Shown in pieces: positions 23,093 to 31,960 of a stretch of 64,000 bases of DNA. The first letter of the stretch is position 1. Each line of letters begins with the position of its first letter. Position numbers and translations under genes: made by a program. Under the pieces are notes generated by a model, which saw only the letters and a program-made list of their open reading frames with translations, made no database searches and was not told where the DNA came from. The DNA is taken from contig NZ_BDBT01000020.1 of the NCBI RefSeq assembly GCF_001613125.1, forward strand, positions 1 through 64,000. The letters are read 5' to 3'. Source of the stretch: Nocardia shimofusensis NBRC 100134 (GTDB lineage Bacteria > Actinomycetota > Actinomycetes > Mycobacteriales > Mycobacteriaceae).

Positions 23093-23962
23093 GTGAGCAG
23101 CGAGAAGATTCAGCGTGTCGGAGTCATCGGCGCCGGACAGATGGGTGCCGGAATCGCGGAAGTGTGCGCCCGTGCGCACGTGGACGTGCTCGTCTACGAA
23201 CAGACCAGGGAACTGGCCGCCGCAGGCCGCGCCCGCATCCTACGTTCGCTGGACCGCGGCGTCAGCAGCGGCAAGATCACCGAGCGTGAACGTGAGCAGG
23301 CCGCCTGGCGGCTGCGCTTCACCTCCGATCTCGCCGACTTCGCCGATCGTCAGCTGGTCGTCGAGGCCGTTCTTGAGAACGAAGAGGTGAAGACCTCGAT
23401 CTTCGCCGAGCTCGACAAGGTCGTCACCGATCCGGACGCGGTGCTGGCCTCCAACACCTCCTCCATCCCGATCATGAAGATCGCCGTCGCCACCGCCAGC
23501 CCCGAGCGCGTGATCGGCATGCACTTCTTCAACCCGGTGCCGGTGCTGCCGCTGGTCGAGTTGGTCACCACCCTCAAGACCAGCGCGGCCGTCTCCGCGC
23601 GCGCGGAAGCCTTCGCGAGCGAGGTGCTGGGCAAGCAGGTCGTGCGCTCGGCCGACCGCTCCGGTTTCGTCGTCAACGCGCTGCTGGTGCCCTACCTGCT
23701 CTCGGCCATCCGCATGGTCGAGTCCGGGTTCGCCACCAAGGAAGACGTCGACAAGGCGATGGTGCTCGGCTGTGCGCACCCCATGGGTCCGCTGGCGCTG
23801 ACCGACCTGGTCGGCCTGGACACCGTCAAGTCCATCGCCGACTCCATGTACGCCGAGTTCAAGGAGCCGCTGTACTCGGCCCCGCCGCTGCTCATGCGTA
23901 TGGTCGAGGCCGGTCTGCTCGGCAAGAAGTCCGGCGCGGGCTTCTACCAGTACAACAAGTAA
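23093..23962 (+). CDS. fadB2: 3-hydroxybutyryl-CoA dehydrogenase
   Basis: A 289-residue NAD-dependent 3-hydroxyacyl-CoA dehydrogenase. GVIGAGQMGAGIAEVC near residues 10-25 is the NAD-binding fold. MHFFNPVPVLPLVE near 143-156 holds the catalytic His, and the Glu partner lies in the same segment. It ends LLGKKSGAGFYQYNK, as the family does. GTG at 23093 follows AGGAGCGGGAC. The aceA-fadB2 order matches mycobacteria and links beta-oxidation with the glyoxylate shunt. Confidence 0.95.
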   Translation: MSSEKIQRVGVIGAGQMGAGIAEVCARAHVDVLVYEQTRELAAAGRARILRSLDRGVSSGKITEREREQAAWRLRFTSDLADFADRQLVVEAVLENEEVKTSIFAELDKVVTDPDAVLASNTSSIPIMKIAVATASPERVIGMHFFNPVPVLPLVELVTTLKTSAAVSARAEAFASEVLGKQVVRSADRSGFVVNALLVPYLLSAIRMVESGFATKEDVDKAMVLGCAHPMGPLALTDLVGLDTVKSIADSMYAEFKEPLYSAPPLLMRMVEAGLLGKKSGAGFYQYNK

Positions 23963-23991
23963 CAACCCAGGTCTGCCGCGGGTCTGTGACG

Positions 23992-24024
23992 CACCCCGTT
24001 ACCGCCGCGTGCGGTAGCGGGGTG
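23992..24024 (+). terminator. hairpin after fadB2
   Basis: A 14-bp stem with one G-T pair (23992-24005 with 24011-24024) and a 5-nt loop, 29 bp after the fadB2 stop. Confidence 0.65.
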
Positions 24025-24196
24025 TCGCGCACCCCGCTACTGCCGACAGCGACAGCGACAGCGTGGATACCGCTGCCGACCGGCGCTTCGCGGTGCTTCC
24101 CGCGGCGGCCGACATAAGCTGCAAGGACGAGAGCGCAACGCTGTGCGTCGCCGTTCGGCGGTTCACGCGCAGCCGATCGAAAGAAGGTTCCCGCGC

Positions 24197-26506
24197 ATGG
24201 TCAACGTCACCGAGGGTTACGGATCGAGCATCCTGGGCTACCCCAGGATCGGACCGCACCGGGAACTCAAGCGGGCGCTGGAGTCCTACTGGCACGGCAC
24301 GCTCAGCCGCGAGGAGCTGGTCGAGGTCGGGCGCGACATCCAGGACCGCCAGTTCCGCGAGCTGGCCGCGACCGGTCTCACCCAGGTCCCCGGCAACACC
24401 TTCTCCTTCTACGATCACATCCTGGACAACGCGCTGCTCTTCGGCGCGGTCCCGCAGCGCTTCCGGTCCCACCAGGACGGAATGGACCCGCTGGACTTCT
24501 ACTTCCTGATGGCGCGCGGCCGACCCGATCTACCGCCGCTGGAGCTGGTGCGCTTCATCGACACCAACTACCACTACCGCCAGCCCGAACTCGAGCCCGA
24601 CACCGAGTTCTCCCTGCATCCGGAGGCGCTGCTCGACGAGTTCGACCGCGCGATGGCCGTCGGGATCGAACTGCGCCCGGTGATCGTCGGCCCCGCCTCG
24701 CTGCTGCTGTTGTCCAAGGCGGGCGCCCAGCCCGGCGAGGCAGGCTTCGACACCCTGACTCTGCTCGACAAGCTGCTGCCGTACTACGAGGAACTGTTCG
24801 AGATCCTCGCCAAGCGCGGCGCCACCTGCGTGCAGCTCGACGAGCCCGCCTTCACCGGTGAACGCACCGAGGCCGAACTCGCCGCCTTCGAGCGCGCCTA
24901 CCAGCGGCTGTCCAAGGCGCCGCTGCGTCCGCGCATCCTGGTCACCGGCCAGTACGGCGATTTCCGCCCGGCGCTGAACATCCTGGCGGCCACCGGCGTC
25001 GAGGCCATCGGTTTGGATCTGGCCAGCTACCGCATCGACCCCGACGAGCTGGCGAAGGTGCCCGGCATCCGCCGCAAGCGGCTCTACGCCGGCGTCATCA
25101 GCGGCCGCAACGTCTGGCGCGCCGACCGCTACGTGACCTTGGAATACCTCAACGCGCTGACCAAGGTCTGCCCTGATCTGGTGGTCTCCACCGGCAGCAC
25201 CTTGCTGCACGTGCCCTACGACCTGCTCGTCGAATACGACATCGACGGCAATGTCGCCGACCGGCTCGCCTTCGCCAAGCAGAAGGTCGGTGAGGTCGTC
25301 TCGCTGGCCAAGGCGCTCACCGAGGGCCCGTCGGACAAGTGGCGCAAGCGTCCGCGCGAGGTGCACTTCAAGCAGAAGCACGCCGTGCGCCAGCGCGTCT
25401 ACGCCATCACCTCGGAGATGCGTTCGCGCGAGCCCTACGAAGAGCGTCGCGCCGCCCAGCAGGCCAGGCTGAACCTGCCCCCGGTCCCGGCCACCACGCT
25501 CGGTTCGTTCCCGCAGACCGATCGCATCCGTCAGGCCCGCTACGACCTCGGCGAGGGACGGCTGTCCTACGAGGAATACCGCAAGCGCATCGAAGCCGAG
25601 ATCGAGGCCACCATCCGCCTGCAGGAGGACATCGGCCTGGACGTGCTCGTGCACGGCGAGCACGAGCGCAACGACATGATCCAGTACTTCGCCGAACTGC
25701 TGGACGGTTTCGCCACCACCCACTTCGGCTGGGTGCAGGTCTACGGTTCGCGCTGCGTGCGCCCGCCGATCATCTACGGCGACGTCTCGCGTCCCGCGCC
25801 GATGACGGTGGACTGGATCAGCTACGCCCAGTCGCTGACCGACAAGCCGGTCAAGGGCATGGTGACCGGTCCGGTCACCATGATCGCGCGGTCGTTCGTG
25901 CGCCAGGACCAGCCGCTCTACGAGACCGCCGACCAGGTGGCGCTGGCCATCCGCGACGAGGTCGTGGATCTGGAGAAGGCGGGTATCGCCATCATCCAGG
26001 TCGACGAGCCCGCCATCCGCGAGATGCTGCCGCTGCACGATCGCGGCCGCGCCGAGTACCTGCGCTGGGCGGTCGGCGCGTTCCGCCTGGCGACCTCGGG
26101 GGTGCGGGCCGACACCCAGATCCACACCCACATCGGCTACTCCGGCCGCACCGAGATCGTCGACGCCATCGAGGAACTCGACGCCGACGTCACCGCCATC
26201 GTGGCCACCCGTTCCACCGAATGGGTGCTCAAGGCGCTCAAAGAGGACGCCGCGGGCGGTCACGGCCTCAGCCACGGCGTCGGACCCGGCGTCTACGAGA
26301 GCCGTTCGGCGCGGATTCCCGACATCGACGAACTCGACGAACTGCTCTCGGCCGCGGCCGAAGCCGTCACCCCGGAACGGTTGTGGGCCAACCCCGACGG
26401 CGGTCTCAAGACCCGCCACTACTGGCAGCTCGAGCCCTCGCTGCGCAATATGGTCGCCGCCGCCCGGCGCGTCCGGCGCCGGGCCGCCGCCGCTGTCGAA
26501 AAGTAA
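24197..26506 (+). CDS. MetE-like protein lacking the catalytic zinc site
   Basis: A 769-residue protein with both barrels of cobalamin-independent methionine synthase: LGYPRIGPHRELKRA at the N-terminus, NTNYHY-like DTNYHY, TTLGSFPQTDRIRQAR, VHGEHERNDM, TGPVTM and DEPAIRE in the C-terminal barrel. In canonical MetE the zinc is held by His, Cys, Glu and Cys. Here the His is kept (H645 in IHTHIGYS), but the first Cys is G647, the Glu is V669 (AIVATRS) and the last Cys is G735 (NPDGGLKTR). Spacing between the first Cys and the Glu positions (22) equals that of E. coli MetE, so alignment is secure. Normal methionine synthesis is therefore doubtful. ATG at 24197 follows AAGAAGG. No B12 riboswitch was seen in the leader. 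Confidence 0.9.
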   Translation: MVNVTEGYGSSILGYPRIGPHRELKRALESYWHGTLSREELVEVGRDIQDRQFRELAATGLTQVPGNTFSFYDHILDNALLFGAVPQRFRSHQDGMDPLDFYFLMARGRPDLPPLELVRFIDTNYHYRQPELEPDTEFSLHPEALLDEFDRAMAVGIELRPVIVGPASLLLLSKAGAQPGEAGFDTLTLLDKLLPYYEELFEILAKRGATCVQLDEPAFTGERTEAELAAFERAYQRLSKAPLRPRILVTGQYGDFRPALNILAATGVEAIGLDLASYRIDPDELAKVPGIRRKRLYAGVISGRNVWRADRYVTLEYLNALTKVCPDLVVSTGSTLLHVPYDLLVEYDIDGNVADRLAFAKQKVGEVVSLAKALTEGPSDKWRKRPREVHFKQKHAVRQRVYAITSEMRSREPYEERRAAQQARLNLPPVPATTLGSFPQTDRIRQARYDLGEGRLSYEEYRKRIEAEIEATIRLQEDIGLDVLVHGEHERNDMIQYFAELLDGFATTHFGWVQVYGSRCVRPPIIYGDVSRPAPMTVDWISYAQSLTDKPVKGMVTGPVTMIARSFVRQDQPLYETADQVALAIRDEVVDLEKAGIAIIQVDEPAIREMLPLHDRGRAEYLRWAVGAFRLATSGVRADTQIHTHIGYSGRTEIVDAIEELDADVTAIVATRSTEWVLKALKEDAAGGHGLSHGVGPGVYESRSARIPDIDELDELLSAAAEAVTPERLWANPDGGLKTRHYWQLEPSLRNMVAAARRVRRRAAAAVEK

Positions 26507-26572
26507 CACTGACATCCCGGAGGTGACGTGCGGGCGCGCCACCGACCTTCGGCGCGCATGCGCTCGGCTCGG

Positions 26573-27913
26573 TCAGCCGTTATCCTTCCGCCGCGGGTTC
26601 ACCCGCGGGCTGTCCGCGGGGTGTCGTTTCGACGGGAGAAAGCCGGTCCAGCGCTTCTTGCGGCCGGTTTTCCCGCCGGGCTCGGGTGTACCGGTGTCGT
26701 CGGACTTGACTTCGTAGCGGCGGATATAGGCGCCGGCGAAGGCCTGGACGGTGGCGGTGACGGGGATGGCCAGCAGTGCGCCGGTCGGGCCGAGCAACGC
26801 CGCGCCGGCGAGGACCGCGCCGAAGGCCACCGCGGGGTGCATGTCGAGAGTGGTGGCGGTGATTCTCGGCTGCAGGACGTAATTCTCGAACTGCTGGTAG
26901 ATCAGGATGAAGCCGAGGATCCACAGGGCCGCGCGAGGGTCGTCGACGAGGGCGACGATGACCGGGAGCGCGCCGGCGAGGTAGGTGCCGACGGTGGGGA
27001 TGAACTGGGAGACGACGCCGACCCAGAGGGCGAGGGCCAGGGCGGAGGGGATGTCGAGGATGCGCAGGGCGGCGTAGTGGGCGACGGCCGCGCACAGGGC
27101 GAGCAGGGCACGGGAGTAGATGTAGCCGCCGGTCTTGTCCACGGCGATGTCCCAGGCGCGCAGCACGTGTACTTGCTTCTCGGGTGGGAGCAACGAGCAG
27201 ACGGCATTGCGGAAGCGGGGGCCGTCGGCGGCGAAGTAGAAGGTGAACAGCAGGATGCCCAGGACCTGGAACAGGGCGCCGACGGCCGCTGTGCCGATGC
27301 CCCAGGCGTTTTCGGCGAAGCCGACCAGATAGCCCTCGAGCTGGCCGCTCCATTCCGTGGCGTACTTGCTGATGTCGTCGGCGGACAGCTGGGTGTTGAA
27401 GGTGCGATTGATCCAGTCGACCAGCTGCACGACATTGGTCGGCGCGTTCTGAACCAGGGAGATGGCCTGGTCGACCAGCAGGGCGCCGAGCGTGCCGAAG
27501 AAGGCGGACGTGACGGCGATCAGGCCGATGAACACCAGTCCGGTGGCCAGACCGCGTCTCATGCCGCGCGCGGCCAGCCAGTTCACGGCGGGCTCGATCG
27601 CGAACGCCAGGAACAGCGAGACCAGCAGGATGGTGAGCAGGCCCTGCAGGCGCTCGAGCATCCACAGGCCGACCAGCAGACCGCAGATGGTCGCCGCGCC
27701 GAGGAGGAAGACCCGCAACAGCCACGGCGGCGGCGCGATGTCGACCTCGGTGCGTACCGCTCTCCTGGGCCGCGCCGACCCCCCGGCGAGCGGAGCGCCC
27801 GGCCGGTCCGCGCCGTCGTCGGTGGGAGTGGAGCCGACGGGAATCGCCCCGGGAGGAGCCGTGCCGGGGGAACTCTCCTCGGCGGTGTTCGCGTCGGTCT
27901 CGTTGTCGGCCAC
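26573..27913 (-). CDS. AI-2E family transporter (TqsA/PerM-like permease)
   Basis: A 446-residue membrane protein. A disordered, Pro/Thr/Gly-rich N-terminal 60 residues is followed by about eight hydrophobic spans. The family core is seen in LLVSLFLAFAIEPAVNWLAARG, GVVSQFIPTVGTYLAG and IYQQFENYVLQPRI. The C-terminus is basic (TGRKKRW). Members export small molecules or ions; the AI-2 link does not hold for most. GTG at 27913 has a -10-like box six bases upstream. Confidence 0.88.
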   Translation of the reverse strand: MADNETDANTAEESSPGTAPPGAIPVGSTPTDDGADRPGAPLAGGSARPRRAVRTEVDIAPPPWLLRVFLLGAATICGLLVGLWMLERLQGLLTILLVSLFLAFAIEPAVNWLAARGMRRGLATGLVFIGLIAVTSAFFGTLGALLVDQAISLVQNAPTNVVQLVDWINRTFNTQLSADDISKYATEWSGQLEGYLVGFAENAWGIGTAAVGALFQVLGILLFTFYFAADGPRFRNAVCSLLPPEKQVHVLRAWDIAVDKTGGYIYSRALLALCAAVAHYAALRILDIPSALALALWVGVVSQFIPTVGTYLAGALPVIVALVDDPRAALWILGFILIYQQFENYVLQPRITATTLDMHPAVAFGAVLAGAALLGPTGALLAIPVTATVQAFAGAYIRRYEVKSDDTGTPEPGGKTGRKKRWTGFLPSKRHPADSPRVNPRRKDNG

Positions 27914-27919
27914 AGCACA

Positions 27920-27925
27920 AACGTA
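27920..27925 (-). promoter_or_regulatory. candidate -10 box for leaderless AI-2E transcript
   Basis: On the minus strand TACGTT is followed by six bases and then the GTG start at 27913. Confidence 0.45.
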
Positions 27926-27966
27926 GCGATCGGGCCGGACCCGCGCTCACTCCATGCCGGGCGCGG

Positions 27967-29022
27967 CTACATGGTGGCCGCGTCGATGACGAAGCGGTAG
28001 CGCACGTCGCTGTCGACCACCCGGTCGTAGGCGTTGTCGATCTCGTCGGCGGAGATGACCTCGATCTCGGCGCCGATCCCGTGCTGGGCACAGAATTCCA
28101 GCATCTCCTGGGTCTGGGCGATGCCGCCGATCATGGAACCGGCCAGCGAGCGCCGGACAGCGGCCAGGTGGAAGGTGCGCAGGGTCACCGGGTTCTCCGG
28201 CATGCCGAGCATGACGAAGGTGCCGTCCCGGCGGAGCAGTCGCAGGTACTTCTCCACGGGCAGGTCGGCGGAGACGGTGTTGAGGATGAGATCGAAGCGG
28301 TTGCGCAGGTCGCGGAAGGTCTGGTCGTCGCTGGTGGCGTAGTAGTGGTGGGCGCCGAATCGCTTGCCGTCCTCCTGCTTGCTCAGTGAATGGCTCAGTA
28401 CGGTCACTTCCGCGCCCATCGCGGCGGCCAGCTTCACGCCGATATGGCCGAGACCGCCCATGCCGACGATCGCGACCCGCTTGCCGGGGCCGGCATCCCA
28501 GTGCCGCAGCGGGGAGAACAGGGTGATGCCCGCGCACAGCAGCGGCGCGGCGACATCCAGGCCGATGCCCTCGGGGATGCGCAGCACGAAATTCTCCGTG
28601 ACGACGATCTGCGTGGAGTAGCCGCCGAGGGTGTAGCCGCCCGGCTGCACGGACTCGGCGACCGGATGGTTGTAGGTCATGACCGAGCCGCGCAGGCAGT
28701 ACTGCTCCTCGTCGGCGAGGCAGTTCTCGCACTTGCCGCAGGAGTCGACCAGACAGCCGACACCGACCCGGTCGCCGGGAGCGAACCCGGCGACCGCGCT
28801 GCCGACCGCGGCGACGATGCCCGCGATCTCGTGACCGGGCACGCACGGGTAGTGCGCGCCGCCCCATTCGTTGCGGGCGGTGTGGATGTCGGAATGGCAG
28901 ATCCCCGCGTATTTCACGTCGATGAGCACGTCGTGCGGGCCCAGTTCGCGGCGTTCGACGGTGATCTTCCGGAACGAACCCTCCGGCGAGGACAGGGCGT
29001 ATGCGGCAGCAGCGGTGCTCAT
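27967..29022 (-). CDS. zinc-dependent NADP alcohol dehydrogenase (AdhC/CAD group)
   Basis: A 351-residue medium-chain dehydrogenase. GICHSDIHTARNEWG gives the first catalytic-zinc Cys, GHEIAGIV the His-Glu pair, and the CGKCENCLADEEQYC run the four structural-zinc cysteines. VAIVGMGGLGHIGVKLA is the Rossmann loop. This is the cinnamyl-alcohol-dehydrogenase-like group that reduces a broad range of aldehydes with NADPH, as M. tuberculosis AdhC does. It lies 53 bp upstream of the AI-2E permease on the same strand, but no functional link is apparent. Confidence 0.9.
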   Translation of the reverse strand: MSTAAAAYALSSPEGSFRKITVERRELGPHDVLIDVKYAGICHSDIHTARNEWGGAHYPCVPGHEIAGIVAAVGSAVAGFAPGDRVGVGCLVDSCGKCENCLADEEQYCLRGSVMTYNHPVAESVQPGGYTLGGYSTQIVVTENFVLRIPEGIGLDVAAPLLCAGITLFSPLRHWDAGPGKRVAIVGMGGLGHIGVKLAAAMGAEVTVLSHSLSKQEDGKRFGAHHYYATSDDQTFRDLRNRFDLILNTVSADLPVEKYLRLLRRDGTFVMLGMPENPVTLRTFHLAAVRRSLAGSMIGGIAQTQEMLEFCAQHGIGAEIEVISADEIDNAYDRVVDSDVRYRFVIDAATM

Positions 29023-29128
29023 GCGTACATGCCTACCGGCGCATGCACCGGATTGCCAACCGATCGGCGTCGTCTACCACCACAATGGGACGAGTTCCGG
29101 TCGCCGGACCGGGGGAGGCGGTGGGCGC

Positions 29129-30283
29129 ATGCACGACGATCGGCGCGGTGGCGGCGGCGCGACCGCTGTGCTCGTGATCGTCGCGATGCTGGTGACCGCA
29201 TTCCTCGGATTCGGCGGCGGGTGGCCGTTCCAGGAATCCGGCACCACGACCGCGACCCTCACCAGGCCGCCCGCGCCGCCCTTGGACCAGGCCGAGGTCG
29301 CCGCCGCGCTGAGCCCGGCGATGGTTCACATCACCACCCGCACCCGCGCTTTCGGGCAGGGCACCGCGGGCTCGGGGATCGTGCTCACCGCCGACGGGCA
29401 GGTGCTGACGAGTCATCACGTGATCAAAGGGGCCGAAGAGGTCGGTGTCGTCTCCGTCGCGACGGGTGAGGAGTTCGAGGCGACCGTGCTCGGCTACGAC
29501 TCGACGGCCGACATCGCGCTGCTGGCGCTGGTCGGCGCGAAGAACCTGCCGACCGCCCGGCTGGGCAGTTCCTCCGGGTTGCGGGTGCGCGACGAGGTGC
29601 TCGCGCTCGGGAACGCGGGCGGCGCCGGCGGCACGCCCACCGCGACCCCCGGGCGGATCACCGCGCTCAACAGCACGATCGTGGCGCTCAATGCCGCCGA
29701 TTTCTCGCGAAAGGCGCTGCGCGGCATGGTCGAGATCGAGGCGCCGGTGAGTTCGGGGCAGTCCGGCGGCGCGCTCGCCGACCGGCAGGCGACCGTGGTG
29801 GGCGTGGTGACCGCGTCGTCGGGGGAGACCCGGCCGGAATCCGAACCGGCCGCGCCCGCGAGCACCGAATCGCAGCGGCCGATCCCCTCGCCGTCGCGTG
29901 CTCGGGCCGAACCGGCGCGGGCGGGCGGGTACGCGGTGCCGATCGACACCGCCATGAAGGTGGTCGAGCAGATCCGGTCGGGCATTCCCAGCGACAGCGT
30001 GCACATCGGGCAGACCGCCACACTCGGTGTGCTGATCTCCGACGCCCGGCCGAGCGGCGCCCGCGTCGACGTCGCGCTCTACGGGATGCCCGCCTACGGG
30101 GCAGGCATCAGGGACGGGGAGACCATCGTCTCGCTGGACGGGCGGGCGATCGGCACCTCGCGCGCGTTGCGCGCCGCCATCGACAAGCGTCGTCCCCGGG
30201 AGACGGTGCGCATCGGCGTGGTCGGCGCGAACGGGATCGAGCGTGTGGTGAGCGTCGAACTGGGGTTGGGAACTCCGAACTGA
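29129..30283 (+). CDS. membrane-anchored trypsin-like serine protease with PDZ domain
   Basis: A 384-residue HtrA-like protease. An N-terminal membrane anchor (about residues 11-30) is followed by the S1C protease domain with the catalytic triad H97 (LTSHHVIKG), D128 (DSTADIALL) and S212 (SSGQSGGAL). A Pro/Ser/Glu-rich loop (about 226-262) interrupts the barrel before GYAVPIDTAMKV. The C-terminal 90 residues, with YGMPAYGAGIRDGETIVSLDGRAI, form a PDZ domain. It probably acts outside the membrane in protein quality control or signalling. ATG at 29129 was chosen because it puts the anchor close to the N-terminus. Confidence 0.88.
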   Translation: MHDDRRGGGGATAVLVIVAMLVTAFLGFGGGWPFQESGTTTATLTRPPAPPLDQAEVAAALSPAMVHITTRTRAFGQGTAGSGIVLTADGQVLTSHHVIKGAEEVGVVSVATGEEFEATVLGYDSTADIALLALVGAKNLPTARLGSSSGLRVRDEVLALGNAGGAGGTPTATPGRITALNSTIVALNAADFSRKALRGMVEIEAPVSSGQSGGALADRQATVVGVVTASSGETRPESEPAAPASTESQRPIPSPSRARAEPARAGGYAVPIDTAMKVVEQIRSGIPSDSVHIGQTATLGVLISDARPSGARVDVALYGMPAYGAGIRDGETIVSLDGRAIGTSRALRAAIDKRRPRETVRIGVVGANGIERVVSVELGLGTPN

Positions 30284-30372
30284 TCCCGCGCCCGGCCGCC
30301 ACCGGGGCTCGCCGAGCCGGAAGCCGTCGCACCGGCGTATGGCTCGTCGGTGCGCGTCGAGGCTCCTGTTGC

Positions 30373-30939
30373 TCAGGCGAGGCTCAGCCAGTAGTCCTGG
30401 AAGCGCAGGAAGACCAGCAGCAGCACCACCGCGTAGAACACCGCGACAATGGTCCAGCGCCACTCGGCCAGTATTCCGAGCGGGCCGCCGGACCGTCCCC
30501 ACAGCAGGTCGGTGAGCACCGCCAGCAGCGGGGTGACGACCGCCCACACCACCATGCAGTAGGGGCACAGCGCGCCGATCCGGTAGAGGCTCTGGAAGAT
30601 CAGCCAGCAGACGAAGACGACGCCGAGCAGCATGCCCGCCCACAGCCCGCCCCAGATCCAGCGGGGCATCCCGACATGGGCGACGGCGAGCACGCCGAGC
30701 GTCACCACTACCGAGAAGCCGACGATGCCCATGAGCGGGTTGGGGAAGCCGAAGACGGCGGCCTGATCGGTCACCATCACCGAACCGCAGGACAGCACCG
30801 GGTTCAGGCTGCACGACGGGGTGTAGGCCGGGTCGACGAAGATCATGAATCGCTCGACGGTGAGAGTCACCGAGGCGATCCAGCCCGCCAGGCCGAACAG
30901 CAGGATCAGCCAGGCGGAACGAGCAGGGGCGACGATCAC
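30373..30939 (-). CDS. vitamin K epoxide reductase family protein
   Basis: A 188-residue integral membrane protein with four or five helices. The redox-active CPYC motif is at residues 125-128, and the partner cysteines are C43 and C51 in the extracytoplasmic loop. VKOR re-oxidises DsbA-type proteins and passes electrons to menaquinone. The GTG start overlaps the dsbA-like stop by 4 bp, the same pairing as Rv2969c-Rv2968c. Confidence 0.92.
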   Translation of the reverse strand: MIVAPARSAWLILLFGLAGWIASVTLTVERFMIFVDPAYTPSCSLNPVLSCGSVMVTDQAAVFGFPNPLMGIVGFSVVVTLGVLAVAHVGMPRWIWGGLWAGMLLGVVFVCWLIFQSLYRIGALCPYCMVVWAVVTPLLAVLTDLLWGRSGGPLGILAEWRWTIVAVFYAVVLLLVFLRFQDYWLSLA

Positions 30940-31685
30940 TGTCCCGCAGCCGCCTCGGCGATCGCCTGCTCGAGCTCGGTCGGCGCGATCTTCGCACCGT
31001 CGACGAATACCGTCGGCGTCGAGTTGACGCCCTCGCCGAACACGGCCTGGGTCTTGTCGGCCACGAACGTCGCATAGGTGCGGTCCTCGATGCAGCCCGC
31101 GACGGCGTCGGTGTACCCGGACTCCACGGCGATCGCGACGAGCTGTTCGTCGGTGTGGCCGGGACCGCCCTCGGCGGGCTGCTGGGCGTACATGCGGTCC
31201 AGCCAGCCCTGGAACTTCGCCGGATCCTGCTCGGCGACGCAGTAGGCGGCGTTGGCCGCGCGGCTCGAGTACTCGTTGGTGGAGGCGCGATCGAGGAAGG
31301 AGATGACGTTGTACTCCACGGCCGCGACGCCGCTGTTCACGGCGTCCTCGAGGACCTTGCCGTAAGCGGTCTCGAAGTTCTTGCAGGCCGGGCACTGCAG
31401 GTCGGCGACCACTCGGACGGTGACGCGGGCATCGGCCTTGCCGACGCGCACGGCGCCGCTGTCGGTGATCGAGCCGGTCACCGCGCCGGCGACGGGATCG
31501 CTCGGGGCCGGAATGGTCGGGGTGGCGGCCGGACCGTCGTCGCCGCGCATGGCGATACCGATGCCGATCGCCGCGATGAGGGCGACCAGCACCACGGCCA
31601 CACCCGCTTGGATGACGATCTTGCGCCTGCGGTCGGCTCGCTCGGCCTCCTGCAAGAGATTGCGCCGTCCCGGATTGTTGCTCAC
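30936..31685 (-). CDS. DsbA-like membrane-anchored thiol oxidase
   Basis: A 249-residue protein. Residues 1-23 are cytoplasmic and basic, and 24-46 form one membrane span. The thioredoxin-fold domain outside carries CPAC at 98-101, and NSTPTVFVDG near 222-231 supplies the cis-Pro. Oxidative folding of exported proteins is its expected role, coupled to the VKOR gene that overlaps it. A further Cys pair in AAYCVAEQ and AGCIED may form a structural disulfide. Confidence 0.92.
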   Translation of the reverse strand: MSNNPGRRNLLQEAERADRRRKIVIQAGVAVVLVALIAAIGIGIAMRGDDGPAATPTIPAPSDPVAGAVTGSITDSGAVRVGKADARVTVRVVADLQCPACKNFETAYGKVLEDAVNSGVAAVEYNVISFLDRASTNEYSSRAANAAYCVAEQDPAKFQGWLDRMYAQQPAEGGPGHTDEQLVAIAVESGYTDAVAGCIEDRTYATFVADKTQAVFGEGVNSTPTVFVDGAKIAPTELEQAIAEAAAGQ

Positions 31686-31948
31686 CGTGCGTTCACCACG
31701 CCTTTCGCTAGCCTGACGATGGGGCCTGCTCCGACGATGCTAGTGGCGTGCGCGCCGCCGGGCGGTCGGGCACGGCCCATCATCGTCGGTGAACCTGAGA
31801 GAACACGAAACGAGGCGCGGGTCGGTGGCCTTCGTCGGTGTCCCCGTGGCCGAGGGTCTGCGCCCGCCGTGGCCTTGGTCTGCATCGGGTGGGCCGTTCG
31901 GCCCGGACCGGCTGATCTGTCTGTGCCGAAGCTCACCGCGTCACGGCC

Positions 31949-31954
31949 TACCAT
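31949..31954 (+). promoter_or_regulatory. candidate -10 box for leaderless lexA-like gene
   Basis: TACCAT is followed by six bases and the GTG start at 31961. No mycobacterial-type SOS box (TCGAAC-N4-GTTCGA) was seen in the 275-bp interval from 31686 to 31960. Confidence 0.5.
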
Positions 31955-31960
31955 GCCCCG

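Noticed and set aside
24025..24196. Cobalamin or SAM riboswitch in the MetE-like leader
   Set aside because: No B12-box or SAM-type conserved core was seen in the leader; the only clear structure nearby is the fadB2 terminator.
30284..30372. Terminator between the convergent protease and VKOR genes
   Set aside because: Only a 6-bp stem (GCACCG/CGGTGC) with a long loop is present, too weak to call.
31686..31960. SOS box before the lexA-like gene
   Set aside because: No TCGAAC-N4-GTTCGA or close variant; GAAC and GAACAC pieces there do not form a palindrome.
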